Positions 55,431-64,000 of a stretch of 64,000 nt of DNA are shown here, in pieces. A program made the position numbers and the translations under genes. Within the stretch, counting starts at the first letter, position 1; each line of letters starts with the position of its first letter. Source of the stretch: RPQJ01 sp963700045 (GTDB lineage Bacteria > Pseudomonadota > Gammaproteobacteria > Steroidobacterales > Steroidobacteraceae); the NCBI GenBank assembly GCA_963700045.1, contig CAVOWK010000032.1, positions 186,001-250,000 on the forward strand, read 5' to 3'. The notes below the pieces were generated by a model that worked only from the letters and a program-made list of their open reading frames with translations, was not told the origin of the DNA and searched no databases.

Positions 55431-56476
55431 GTGCCCTTCCCGTCGTGTCCGTCCTGGTCTGCGGAACCCGCGCCTTTCTCGAGGGCGCGCACGCGGCGCG
55501 CCAGCTCGTCGAGCTGCTGGAACCGTGCACTGTTGCGGCGGAAGCGCCGCGCCTCATCGAAAGGCAGCTGCCCCGAGTACAGGCCGGGCTTGGTGATCGA
55601 ATGCGACACCATCGTCTTGCCCGTGAGATACACGTCGTCGGTGATCTGCAGGTGCCCGACGATGCCGACCATGCCGCCGATCATGCAGCGCCTGCCGACC
55701 GTGACGCTGCCCGAAATCCCCACGCAACCGGAGATCACCGTGTGTTCGCCGATGCGACAGTTGTGCCCCACCTGCACCTGGTTGTCGATCTTCACCCCGC
55801 GCTCGATGACCGTATCACCGATCGCCGCGCGGTCGATGGTGGAATTCGCACCGATCTCGACGTCGTCCCCGACCAGCACCGAACCGACCTGCGGGATCTT
55901 GACGTAGCCGCCCTGGTCCGGCGCGTGCCCGAAGCCGTCGGCGCCGATGACCACGCCCGGATGCATCAGGCAACGCTCGCCGAGCCGCACGCCGGAGCAG
56001 AGCGTCACGTGCGCGACGAGTCGCGTGTCAGCGCCAATTACCACGCGGTCGAACACGACGCTGTTGGGACCGATCTGCACCCGCGCGCCGATCTTCGCGC
56101 CCGCGCCTACGTATGCATTCGGGCCGATCCACGCGCTGGGATCGACCACGGCGTCCGCTGCGATCACCGCACTGGCATGGCGACCCGACGGGCCTGCCGC
56201 CTCGGAGTACAGCAGCTGCGCGATGCGCGCATACGTGGCGTAAGGATTGGCAGCGATCAGCGCGTTGGTCGGGCAGTCGTCGACGGTGGACGCGTCGAGC
56301 ACCACCGCCGCGGCCTGCGTGCCTGGCAGGTGGCGCCGATACCTGGAGTTGGCCAGGAACGAGATCGCGCCCGCGCCGGCTTCCTGCAGCGTCGCGACAC
56401 GTTCGATCAGCGTGTCCGGATCGCCGCGGAGTTCGCAGCCGAAACGTGCCGCCAGTTCGCCCAGGCGCACCGGCAT
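55427..56476 (-). CDS. lpxD: UDP-3-O-(3-hydroxyacyl)glucosamine N-acyltransferase LpxD
   Basis: LpxD adds the second acyl chain in lipid A synthesis. The 349-residue product has an N-terminal uridine-binding domain (AGAGAISFLANSRYRRHL) and a hexapeptide beta helix (VGAGAKIGARVQIGPNSVVF, and HPGVVIGADGFGHAP) with the catalytic histidine in the latter region. It overlaps fabZ by 4 bases. Confidence 0.96.
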   Translation of the reverse strand: MPVRLGELAARFGCELRGDPDTLIERVATLQEAGAGAISFLANSRYRRHLPGTQAAAVVLDASTVDDCPTNALIAANPYATYARIAQLLYSEAAGPSGRHASAVIAADAVVDPSAWIGPNAYVGAGAKIGARVQIGPNSVVFDRVVIGADTRLVAHVTLCSGVRLGERCLMHPGVVIGADGFGHAPDQGGYVKIPQVGSVLVGDDVEIGANSTIDRAAIGDTVIERGVKIDNQVQVGHNCRIGEHTVISGCVGISGSVTVGRRCMIGGMVGIVGHLQITDDVYLTGKTMVSHSITKPGLYSGQLPFDEARRFRRNSARFQQLDELARRVRALEKGAGSADQDGHDGKGT

Positions 56477-56513
56477 GCTCTTGCGGCTCCCCGGCGTCCT
56501 GACCAGGACCCGA

Positions 56514-57041
56514 TCAGGGCTTCGCGGGTGCGCGACCCTTCGCCTGCAACGCCGACAGCACCTGGCCGGTGATGTCGATCGACGGACTGGCGAAGAGTGC
56601 GTCGGCGATCACGAGGTCGAGCCCCGCGGTCTTGGCGTAGGCCTGCACTTCCTGCAGCACCGAGCGCTGCAGCTGGCCCAGCGCCTCGTTGCGGCGCACA
56701 TTCAGGTCTTCCATGAACTCGTTCTGCTTGCGCGCGAATTCGCGCTGGCCGTCGCGCAGCGCCTTTTCCTGGTTGCGGCGGTCGGCCTCGGCCATCGTCG
56801 CGCCGTCCTTCTGCAACTTGTCTTCGCGGGCCTTGAGGTCGCGCTCCATGTTCTGGAGGTCGCGCTTGCGCGCGGCGAACTCGTTCTCGAGCGCCTGCGA
56901 GGCGGCCTGGGCCTGTGGTGCTTCCTGCAGCAGGCGAGCAACGTTGACGACGCCGATCTTCGTCTGCGCCTGCGCTGCCGAAAGCGGCATGGCAACGGCA
57001 GCGAGTGTCAGGAAAGCAAGCAGGGTGGTCTTGATGCGCAT
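56514..57041 (-). CDS. skp: Periplasmic chaperone Skp (OmpH)
   Basis: Skp is a trimeric holdase for unfolded outer-membrane proteins. The 175-residue product has a signal peptide (MRIKTTLLAFLTLAAVAMPL, cleavage after AQA), then TKIGVVNVARLLQEAPQAQA and a long charged coiled coil (LKAREDKLQKDGATMAEADR and following). The ATG at 57041 is 14 bases after the bamA stop at 57055. The bamA-skp-lpxD order is universal in this group. Confidence 0.94.
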   Translation of the reverse strand: MRIKTTLLAFLTLAAVAMPLSAAQAQTKIGVVNVARLLQEAPQAQAASQALENEFAARKRDLQNMERDLKAREDKLQKDGATMAEADRRNQEKALRDGQREFARKQNEFMEDLNVRRNEALGQLQRSVLQEVQAYAKTAGLDLVIADALFASPSIDITGQVLSALQAKGRAPAKP

Positions 57042-57054
57042 GGAACGAGGTACC

Positions 57055-59466
57055 TCAGAAAGCCTGGCCGATCGAGAACTGGAAACCTTCCGTCTCGTCG
57101 GGATATTCAACAGCGTTGCCCTTGAACTCGTTGAGCGGCACGGCATAGCTGAACCGGAAGACGCCGAGCGGCGCCATCCACTGGACTGCTACGCCGGTCG
57201 AATAGCGGAGTTTATCAAACGAGAACTCATAATCCACCGGCGTCACGCCGTCGCGGCCGACGAACGCGACGTCGTCGTTGGAGAAGACGTTGCCAGCGTC
57301 GAAAAACAGGCTGAAACGCGCGCTGTTCCTCCATTTTGCCGGCATTGGCAGCAGCAGTTCGAGCTGGTTGGTGAACTTGATGTTGCCGCCGTAGGGGTTG
57401 CCGAACGAATCCTTCGGGCCCATGCGGCTTTCGCGGTAGCCGCGCACCGTTTCCGGGCCGCCCGCGAAGAACCGCCGGTACGGCGGCATCGACGTCGTGT
57501 CGCCGAGCGCCTGCCCGTATCCCGCCTCGCTGTTGAACATCAGCGTGAACCACTTGCTCAGCGGGATGAACTGCAGGTAGTCGTAGTTGAAGCTCACGAA
57601 ATCGATGTCGCTGAAGGGCAGCGCGTACGAAGCGCTCACGCGGTGGCGTGCACCGCGATCCGCGAACAGCGCGCGGTTGCGCGAATCGAACGACCAGCCG
57701 ATCGAGTATTCGAAGGTATCGAACTTGGTGCCGTAGTAGGTGAGCCCGATCGGCGGGATGCCGACATTCTGCACTTCGGTGTACGTGTTGCCGTTGTTCT
57801 GTACCCAGTAGAGCGCCTCCGCGGCACTCGAGTTGGGGTCGGTGAAGAGGTCGGAGCGCTGCGCCGCGAAGCCCATGCGCACGGACTGGAACTCCGTGAG
57901 CGGCCAGGCATAGTCGAGGCCGAGGGTGCCGGTCTCGGTCTCGAAATCCGACGACGACGTCGTGAACTGCGAAATGCTGCGCCAGGTCGCCGAGACCGTC
58001 CGCGAGACGCCGTCGATGGTCGTGTACGGGTCGGTGTGCGAGAGGCTGAACACCTTGCTGTACTGGCCGGCATTGATTTCCGCGGCCACGCGGTTGCCGG
58101 TGCCCATGAAATTGCTGTGCACGAAGCTGCCGTTCAGCAGGATCGACTGCGACTCCGAGTAACCGATGCCGCCGCTGAACTGGCCCGGCAGGCCTTCCTT
58201 GATGTCGTAGGTGACGTCGACCAGGTCGGGCGTGCCCGGCACCGGGTTGGTCTCGACTTCGACCTTCTCGATGAACGGCAGGCGCTGCAGGCGGATCTTG
58301 GAACGATCGATCGCCGCGTTGGAAAGATAGCCGCCTTCCATCTGGCGGATCTCGCGACGGAGCACGTCGTCGTTGATGCCGGTGCTGCCCGTGAAGCCGA
58401 TGTTGCGCACGTACGCGCGATTGCCCGGATCGACCAGGAACGTCAGTTCGATTTCCTTCGTTGCGGCGTTTTCCTTCGGTACCGGATCGATCTTCGCGAA
58501 GGCGTAGCCGTCCTGGCCGAGGCGCAGTTGCATGAGCTCGGTGGTCGCAGTGACCATCTTGCGCGAGAAAACGTCGCCGCGGCGCACGGCGACCAGCGAC
58601 TTCAGCTGATCCTCGGGCACGACCAGGTTGCCCGCGATCTTCACGTCGGAAATGCGGTAGACCTCGCCTTCCTTGACGTTGAGCGTGATGAAGATGTCGT
58701 CCTTCTCGGGCGTGATCGCGACCTGCGTCGTCTCGACGTCCATGTTCGCGTAGCCGCGGTCCAGGTAGTACGAACGCAGCTTCTCGATGTCGCCCGAGAG
58801 TTCTTCGCGCGAGTAGCGGTCGTCCTGCTTGTACCAGGACAGCCAGTTCGGCGTTTGCAGCTTGAAGTCCGCGAGCAGGTCGTCGTCGCTGAAGGCTTCG
58901 TTGCCGACGACGTTGATCTGACGGATCTTCGAGCGCTTGCCTTCGACGATGTCGACCGCGATCTTGACGCGGTTGCCGGCGACTTCCTCGACCTTGGTGT
59001 CGACCTGCACGGCGTACTTGCCACGCGAGAAGTACTGGTCGGTGAGGAACCGCTCCACTTCGTCGAGCGTGGACTGGTTGAACGTCTTGCCGCGCGAGAG
59101 ACCCACGTTGCGCAGCGATTTCTCGAGGTCTTCGGTCTTGATGTCCTTGTTGCCCGTGATCGTGAAGCTCTCGATCGACGGGCGCTCGAGCACGGCCACC
59201 ACGAGCGTGCCGCCGTCGCGGCGGATCTCGACGTCACGGAAGAAGCCGGTTGCGTACAGCGCGCGCAGCGCTTCGTCGACGCGGCGGTTGTCGAGCCGGT
59301 CGCCGATGTTCACCGGCAGGTAGTTGTAAACCGTGCCTTCCGTGATGCGCTGCAAGCCTTCGATCCGGATGTCGCCGACGGTGAATTCCGCGCTCTCGGT
59401 CTGGGCGAGAACGGCAGGTACGGCAAGCAGGAAGGCCGGCAGGACGGCCGCAAACTTCAGTCGCAT
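57055..59466 (-). CDS. bamA: Outer membrane protein assembly factor BamA
   Basis: BamA is the central beta-barrel of the outer-membrane insertion machine. The 803-residue product has a signal peptide (MRLKFAAVLPAFLLAVPAVL, then AQT), five POTRA domains starting FTVGDIRIEGLQRITEGTVY, and a C-terminal 16-stranded barrel with the VRGY motif (here TVRGYRESRMGPKD) and a terminal aromatic FQFSIGQAF. It lies 15 bases downstream of rseP. Confidence 0.97.
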   Translation of the reverse strand: MRLKFAAVLPAFLLAVPAVLAQTESAEFTVGDIRIEGLQRITEGTVYNYLPVNIGDRLDNRRVDEALRALYATGFFRDVEIRRDGGTLVVAVLERPSIESFTITGNKDIKTEDLEKSLRNVGLSRGKTFNQSTLDEVERFLTDQYFSRGKYAVQVDTKVEEVAGNRVKIAVDIVEGKRSKIRQINVVGNEAFSDDDLLADFKLQTPNWLSWYKQDDRYSREELSGDIEKLRSYYLDRGYANMDVETTQVAITPEKDDIFITLNVKEGEVYRISDVKIAGNLVVPEDQLKSLVAVRRGDVFSRKMVTATTELMQLRLGQDGYAFAKIDPVPKENAATKEIELTFLVDPGNRAYVRNIGFTGSTGINDDVLRREIRQMEGGYLSNAAIDRSKIRLQRLPFIEKVEVETNPVPGTPDLVDVTYDIKEGLPGQFSGGIGYSESQSILLNGSFVHSNFMGTGNRVAAEINAGQYSKVFSLSHTDPYTTIDGVSRTVSATWRSISQFTTSSSDFETETGTLGLDYAWPLTEFQSVRMGFAAQRSDLFTDPNSSAAEALYWVQNNGNTYTEVQNVGIPPIGLTYYGTKFDTFEYSIGWSFDSRNRALFADRGARHRVSASYALPFSDIDFVSFNYDYLQFIPLSKWFTLMFNSEAGYGQALGDTTSMPPYRRFFAGGPETVRGYRESRMGPKDSFGNPYGGNIKFTNQLELLLPMPAKWRNSARFSLFFDAGNVFSNDDVAFVGRDGVTPVDYEFSFDKLRYSTGVAVQWMAPLGVFRFSYAVPLNEFKGNAVEYPDETEGFQFSIGQAF

Positions 59467-59481
59467 TGTTTTAGGGGAAAC

Positions 59482-60849
59482 TCAGCTGAACAACCGCGAG
59501 AGGTCGTTGTAGAACGCGAAACTCATGAGCATCAGCAACAGCAGGATGCCGATCTGCTGGCCCACCGCCTGCGCGCGCTCCGAGAGCGGGCTGCCCTTCA
59601 CGACTTCGGCCAGCTGGTAGACCACCTGGCCGCCATCGAGGATCGGGATGGGCAGCAGATTCAGCACGAACAGGCTCACGCTCACGACCGCGAGGAAGGA
59701 AAGGAACGACAGTATGCCCTGTCGCGCGGAGAAACCGGCGTACTCCGCGATGTTGATCGGGCCGCTCAGGTTCTTGACCGAGACGTCGCCGGTGGCCACA
59801 TTCCAGATCATACGGACCGTCAGCAACGACATGTCCCAGGTCTTTTCGATGGCATGACCGACGGCGCTGACCGGCCCGAAACGTTCGACGGTCCGCATGT
59901 TCACCGGCACGGGCAGGCCCGCGGCCGGCTGAATGCCGATGCGGCCGATCATGCGGTCACCGTCGCGCTGCGCCTCGACTTCGATCGGGACTTCGAGCCG
60001 CTCGCCCTTGCGATCGATCGCGAACGTGAGCGTCTTGCCCGGGCTCGGCTGGACGATCTGCACCATCGCCTGGAAATCGGCCACCGGCTGGCCCGCCACG
60101 GCCACGATGCGATCGCCAACCCGCAGGCCGACCCGCTCCGCCGGGCTCCCCGGCACGATCTTGCCGATCTCGGTCGGGATGGTCGGGTACCAGAAATCGA
60201 AGCCAAGTCCAGACATCAGCGCGCCGGGCTCGGTCAGTGCCCGACGGTCGCTTTCGATCACGAGGTCGAGGTTGCGGCGGCTGCCCGCACCTTCGTCTCC
60301 CTGCACTTCGAGTTCGATCGGCGTGCCGTCCATCAGGCGATCGAGAATCGCGAGCACCGCGCCTTCACGCGTCGTGACCGGCTTGCCGGCCACGCCGACG
60401 ATGGCGTCGCCCGACTGCAACCCGGCGCGGGACGCGATCGAATCGGCAGTCACGTCCCCGATGACTGGCCTGAGTGCCGAGGTGCCAACGACCAGCAGGA
60501 TCCAGTAGGCGACCGCGGCAAACAGGAAATTGGCGAAAGGACCGGCCAACAGCACCAGGATGCGGCGCCAGACCGGCTTGCGGTTATAGGCCTGGCTCGC
60601 CATTGCCGGATCGACCGGACCTTCGCGTTCGTCGAGAAGCTTGACGTAACCCCCTAATGGGATTGCAGAAAATGCATACTCGGTATCATCCGCGCCGCGC
60701 CGCGACCAGAGCACGCGGCCGAAACCGATCGAGAAGCGCATGACCTTGATCCCCATGCGCCGGGCCATCCAGAAATGGCCGTACTCGTGCACCGCGACCA
60801 GGATGCCGATGGCCACGAGGAAAGCCAGGATGTAAGTCAGTATCGTCAT
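59482..60849 (-). CDS. rseP: Site-2 protease RseP
   Basis: RseP is the inner-membrane zinc protease that makes the second cut in RseA and so frees sigma-E. The HEYGH zinc motif is at 21-25, and the second catalytic motif LLPIPILDGGQVVYQL lies near residue 400. Two PDZ domains are between (DSIASRAGLQSGDAIVGVAG, and SPAERVGLRVGDRIVAVAGQ). The 455-residue length is typical. Its ATG overlaps the dxr stop by 4 bases. The substrate RseA is encoded at 17222-17797. Confidence 0.97.
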   Translation of the reverse strand: MTILTYILAFLVAIGILVAVHEYGHFWMARRMGIKVMRFSIGFGRVLWSRRGADDTEYAFSAIPLGGYVKLLDEREGPVDPAMASQAYNRKPVWRRILVLLAGPFANFLFAAVAYWILLVVGTSALRPVIGDVTADSIASRAGLQSGDAIVGVAGKPVTTREGAVLAILDRLMDGTPIELEVQGDEGAGSRRNLDLVIESDRRALTEPGALMSGLGFDFWYPTIPTEIGKIVPGSPAERVGLRVGDRIVAVAGQPVADFQAMVQIVQPSPGKTLTFAIDRKGERLEVPIEVEAQRDGDRMIGRIGIQPAAGLPVPVNMRTVERFGPVSAVGHAIEKTWDMSLLTVRMIWNVATGDVSVKNLSGPINIAEYAGFSARQGILSFLSFLAVVSVSLFVLNLLPIPILDGGQVVYQLAEVVKGSPLSERAQAVGQQIGILLLLMLMSFAFYNDLSRLFS

Positions 60850-62036
60850 GTTCCTGCCCGGGCAGCCTGTCCCAGCCTCGCCTGCGCGAGGTCACGGGCC
60901 CATCGATCTGCCGCCAGAATGTCCCCAATGTCGTTCGCAGGCGCGTTGTGATGCGCGCACATCACGCCATCGATCAGCGCCGGAATGCCGAGGAAGTCGA
61001 GCCGGCCCTCCAGGAACGCCGACACCGCCACCTCGTTGGCCGCGTTGAGCGCCGCCGGTGCCGTCCCGCCCGCCTCTGCGGCGGCACGCGCCAGGACCAG
61101 CGCGGGAAACCGCGCCAGGTCCGGAGCCTCGAAATCGAGCCGCGCGGCGGCCACCAGATCCAGTGATTCTACACCGGAGCCTATCCGCTCCGGCCAACCG
61201 AGGGCGTGGGCGATCGGGGTGCGCATGTCCGGGTTGCCGAGCTGCGCCAGGATCGATCCATCCACGTATTCCACCATCGAATGCACGATGCTCTGCGGAT
61301 GTACGACCACGCTGACGCGCGACGGTTCCATCCCGAACAGCACGCAGGCCTCGATCAGTTCGAGCCCCTTGTTCATCAGGGTCGCCGAATCCACCGAAAT
61401 CTTGCGGCCCATGCGCCAGCGCGGATGGGCGCAGGCCTGCTCCGGAGTGACGACTGCCATCTGCTCGCGCGGGGCGCGCAGGAACGGCCCGCCCGACGCG
61501 GTGAGCAGGATGCGGTGCACGCCTCGGGGTGCCTCGCCCGTCAGCAGCGAGGGTGGCATGCACTGGAAGATCGCGTTGTGCTCGCTGTCGATCGGGATCA
61601 GCACCGCACCACTGCGGCGTGCAGCCTCGACGAGCAACGCGCCCGCCATGACCAGCGATTCCTTGTTCGCGACCAGGACGTGCTTCCCTGCACATGCCGC
61701 CGCGAGCGTGGACGGCAACCCGGCAGCGCCGACGATGGCTGCCATCACCACGTCCACCTCGGGACTGGCCGCGACCGCGTTCAGCGCCTCGACACCGCTG
61801 GCCACTGCCGTCGGGCACCCGGCCGCACGCAGGTCGAGCGCGAGCATTCGCGCGGCCGCGGGATCCTGCAGGACCGCGACCGCCGGCCGGAATCGCACGC
61901 ACTGGTCGAACAGCACCGTCCGGTTCGAAGCAGCGGCCAGCGCGGTGACCAGGTAACGATCGGGATGGCGCGCGAGCACGTCGAGCGTGCTGACACCGAT
62001 GCTGCCGGTGCTGCCGAGGACCGCGACCCGCTTCAC
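60846..62036 (-). CDS. dxr: 1-deoxy-D-xylulose 5-phosphate reductoisomerase
   Basis: Dxr makes methylerythritol phosphate with NADPH. The 396-residue product has the NADPH-binding VAVLGSTGSIGVSTLDVL at the N-terminus, GKHVLVANKESLVMAGALL, and the metal and substrate region PIDSEHNAIFQC. It is in the usual cdsA-dxr-rseP order. Confidence 0.97.
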   Translation of the reverse strand: MKRVAVLGSTGSIGVSTLDVLARHPDRYLVTALAAASNRTVLFDQCVRFRPAVAVLQDPAAARMLALDLRAAGCPTAVASGVEALNAVAASPEVDVVMAAIVGAAGLPSTLAAACAGKHVLVANKESLVMAGALLVEAARRSGAVLIPIDSEHNAIFQCMPPSLLTGEAPRGVHRILLTASGGPFLRAPREQMAVVTPEQACAHPRWRMGRKISVDSATLMNKGLELIEACVLFGMEPSRVSVVVHPQSIVHSMVEYVDGSILAQLGNPDMRTPIAHALGWPERIGSGVESLDLVAAARLDFEAPDLARFPALVLARAAAEAGGTAPAALNAANEVAVSAFLEGRLDFLGIPALIDGVMCAHHNAPANDIGDILAADRWARDLAQARLGQAARAGT

Positions 62037-62845
62037 GGGACCAGGCCCAGCGCCAGCAGCCCGAGCAGGAACGTCGGCGCCGCCGCGGTGAGGCTGTCGA
62101 TGCGGTCGAGGATACCGCCGTGACCGGGCAGCAGCCGGCCGCTGTCCTTCAGGCCGACGTGACGCTTGAACATGCTTTCGGTCAGGTCGCCGACTACCGA
62201 CACCAGCGCGACCAGCTCACAGATGAACAGCCACGGCCAGAATGGCATGTGGAACATGAACGCGCCGGCAACGGCCACAGCGGCTGCGGCCAGCATGCCG
62301 GCCGCGAAACCTTCCCATGTCTTGCCCGGGCTCACGTGCGGCGCGAGTTTGCGGCGCCCGAACGTGCGGCCGCCGAAGTACGCGCCGACGTCGGCCGCGG
62401 CGATCAGCACCAGCAGGTAAAGCAGCAGTTCCTGACCGTGCGGCTGCAGCGTGACGAGGTGGGACAGGCCGATGCCTGCAGGCACCAGCACCAGGAAACC
62501 GGCCACGGCGGCCGCGAGCCGTCCACCCGCCCGCGCCCGCAGCGCCAGCCAGACAAACGCGAGCAGCCACCAGCCGGCGGCGATGCGCAGGATATCCAGG
62601 AGCCAGCGCGGGTCGGCTGCGAGCATCTCGGCGCCCGTCAGCGCCAGCAGGATGGCGGCAGCGTACGCGAGCCGGGCCGGCACGGATTGCAGCCGCGCGA
62701 ACCCAGCCCACTCGTAACCGCCAGCGAAGATTGCGACCGCGATCATTGCCACCGCCACCTCGGGCGGCAGCCAGACCAGAACGACGATGACCAGGGCTGC
62801 GAGCAGCAACGCGGTCACTATGCGCGCTCGCAGGGCGGCGTTCAT
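62033..62845 (-). CDS. cdsA: Phosphatidate cytidylyltransferase CdsA
   Basis: CdsA makes CDP-diacylglycerol, the precursor of phospholipids. The 270-residue inner-membrane protein has about seven or eight membrane segments, and the family signature near the C-terminus: SMFKRHVGLKDSGRLLPGHG, then GILDRIDS. It overlaps uppS and dxr by 4 bases each. Confidence 0.95.
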   Translation of the reverse strand: MNAALRARIVTALLLAALVIVVLVWLPPEVAVAMIAVAIFAGGYEWAGFARLQSVPARLAYAAAILLALTGAEMLAADPRWLLDILRIAAGWWLLAFVWLALRARAGGRLAAAVAGFLVLVPAGIGLSHLVTLQPHGQELLLYLLVLIAAADVGAYFGGRTFGRRKLAPHVSPGKTWEGFAAGMLAAAAVAVAGAFMFHMPFWPWLFICELVALVSVVGDLTESMFKRHVGLKDSGRLLPGHGGILDRIDSLTAAAPTFLLGLLALGLVP

Positions 62846-63582
62846 CGTGCGGCCTGCGCGTCGGTCAAGCCGAAGCGTCGCTGCCGGCTGGCGTAGAAAC
62901 GCAACGCGGCGTCGAGCGCTGCATCGTCGAAGTCGGGCCAGAGCGTGTCGCAGAAATAGAGTTCCGAGTACGCGAGGTTCCAGAGCAGGAAGTTGCTGAT
63001 GCGCTGCTCGCCGCCGGTGCGGATGAACAGGTCCGGTTCGGGCGCACCCGCCAGCTGCAACTGATCCGCGAACAGGGCTTCGTCGATCGCTTCGGGCCTG
63101 ATCTCGCCGGCGACGGCGCGAATCGCCAGCCTGCGCGCGGCCTCGACGATGTCCCAGCGTCCACCGTACGAGATTGCGATGAACAGGGTCATGCGCTGAT
63201 TGGCCGCGGTGCGCGCCTCGGCGGCCGCAATCTTCGCTCCGAGCCCGGCGCGCAACCGCGCCAGCTCGCCGATGAAGCGAATGCGGATGCCGTTGCGGTG
63301 CAGCTCATCGACTTCCTTGTCGATCGATTCGATGAACAGCTCCATGAGCCGCGTGACTTCGTCCTGCGGCCGCTGCCAGTTCTCGCTGGAGAACGCGAAG
63401 ATAGTGAGTGCCTCGACGCCGCGCCGCGCGCAACCTTCGACGGTCGCACGCACGGCCTTCGCGCCCGCCCGGTGACCGAGGTGGCGCGGCAATGCACGGC
63501 GCTGGGCCCAGCGCCCGTTGCCATCCATGATGACGGCGACGTGGCGTGGGAGGCCGGACGCGCCCGCTGCGGCTTGCGACAC
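62842..63582 (-). CDS. uppS: Isoprenyl (undecaprenyl diphosphate) synthase
   Basis: UppS builds undecaprenyl diphosphate, the lipid carrier for peptidoglycan and LPS sugars. The 246-residue product has HVAVIMDGNGRWA with catalytic D20, FAFSSENWQRP, and DLFIRTGGEQRISNFLLWNL. It lies 4 bases after frr. Confidence 0.96.
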   Translation of the reverse strand: MSQAAAGASGLPRHVAVIMDGNGRWAQRRALPRHLGHRAGAKAVRATVEGCARRGVEALTIFAFSSENWQRPQDEVTRLMELFIESIDKEVDELHRNGIRIRFIGELARLRAGLGAKIAAAEARTAANQRMTLFIAISYGGRWDIVEAARRLAIRAVAGEIRPEAIDEALFADQLQLAGAPEPDLFIRTGGEQRISNFLLWNLAYSELYFCDTLWPDFDDAALDAALRFYASRQRRFGLTDAQAAR

Positions 63583-63586
63583 GGCG

Positions 63587-64000
63587 TCAGACCTGCATCA
63601 GTTCCTTTTCCTTCTCGTGCAGGACCACGTCGACCTCGGCGACGAACTTGTCGGTGAGCTTCTGCACGTCCTCCTGGGCGCGACGGTCGTCGTCCTCGGA
63701 GACGAGCTTTTCCTTCAGCATTTCCTTCAGGTCCTGCATTACGTCACGGCGCACGTTGCGGATCGCGACGCGCGCGTTCTCGGCTTCGTGCTTCACGACC
63801 TTGGTCAGGTCGCGGCGGCGTTCTTCGGTGAGCGCGGGCATCGGCACGCGGATGACGCTGCCGGCCGTGTTCGGCGTGATGCCGAGGTCGGACTTCATGA
63901 TGGCCTTCTCGATCACCGCGACCATCTGCTTGTCGTACGGCACGATCGTGAGCGTGCGCGCGTCCTCGACCGCGACGTTCGCCACCTGGTTCAGCGGCGA
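63587..64000 (-). CDS. frr: Ribosome recycling factor, C-terminal part
   Basis: RRF splits post-termination ribosomes with EF-G. The last 137 residues are in the window, from SPLNQVANVAVEDARTLTIV to KEKELMQV. The motif DLGITPNTAGSVIRVPMPAL is followed by TEERRRDLTKVVKHEAE, and SEDDDRRAQEDVQKLTDKF near the end. The N-terminal quarter lies beyond base 64000. It heads the uppS-cdsA-dxr series. Confidence 0.96.
   Translation of the reverse strand, partial: SPLNQVANVAVEDARTLTIVPYDKQMVAVIEKAIMKSDLGITPNTAGSVIRVPMPALTEERRRDLTKVVKHEAENARVAIRNVRRDVMQDLKEMLKEKLVSEDDDRRAQEDVQKLTDKFVAEVDVVLHEKEKELMQV

Noticed and set aside
56689..60657. A 1322-codon open frame on the plus strand
   Set aside because: It lies opposite skp, bamA and rseP. 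High GC content removes stop codons in the complementary frame. Its translation is arginine/glutamate/leucine-rich without domain features.

Overview
The window is chromosomal DNA from a high-GC gammaproteobacterium. The best fit is something near the Xanthomonadales/Nevskiales. The reasons are the block order rpoE-rseABC ... lepA-lepB-rnc-era-recO-pdxJ-acpS, the rpfE-recJ-prfB-lysS block known from Xanthomonas rpf clusters, and the frr-uppS-cdsA-dxr-rseP-bamA-skp-lpxD-fabZ-lpxA-lpxB-rnhB-dnaE-accA run. Both ends cut genes: lolC at the left and frr at the right. About 60 protein genes are supported. I saw no rRNA, tRNA, CRISPR array or intact insertion sequence.

Left part (1-23866). A lolC-type permease fragment, a small secreted BamE-like protein and mfd are followed by a long minus-strand series. 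In transcription order that series is an SdhAF4-like factor, sdhC-sdhD-sdhA-sdhB, sdhE, a CptA-like protein, rpoE-rseA-rseB-rseC, a glutaredoxin-like protein, lepA, lepB, a DUF4845 protein, rnc, era, recO, pdxJ, acpS, a PolB-like exonuclease, rlmD, nagZ and a degenerate GGDEF protein. Many neighbours share 4-base ATGA overlaps, so they are probably translationally coupled. ygfZ diverges from the sdh cluster.

Middle (23867-30904). This looks like an accessory segment between ygfZ and lysS. It holds a decayed proline-iminopeptidase-type hydrolase, an AbgT transporter, a small membrane protein with a TerC protein, an NhaR-like LysR regulator divergent from a ribosome-hibernation factor, a phospholipase-D-type cardiolipin synthase, and a 156-bp inverted-repeat element that resembles an IS remnant or MITE. 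G-rich GGGGATAGGGGTT repeats lie at ygfZ's stop codon and, as a long hairpin, between prfB and lysS.

Right part (30905-64000). lysS, prfB (with its programmed +1 frameshift site), recJ and rpfE are followed by surE-pcm, a divergent Smr protein, truD, ispF, ispD, ftsB, eno, kdsA, pyrG, tilS, accA, a TerB-like protein, dnaE, rnhB, the lipid A genes lpxB-lpxA-fabZ-lpxD, skp, bamA, rseP, dxr, cdsA, uppS and frr. The segment joins protein synthesis, isoprenoid and lipid A synthesis, and outer-membrane biogenesis. RseP here acts in the same sigma-E pathway as the rpoE-rseABC genes at 16-18 kb.

Oddities. dnaE carries two apparent single-base insertions and fabZ one, all at short runs of identical bases. 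Since both are normally essential, sequencing or assembly error is the likeliest cause. No wholly new system was evident. The most unusual items are the pairing of two SDH flavinylation/assembly factors around sdhCDAB, the repeat families, and the GGDEF protein that keeps its I-site but has lost its active site.
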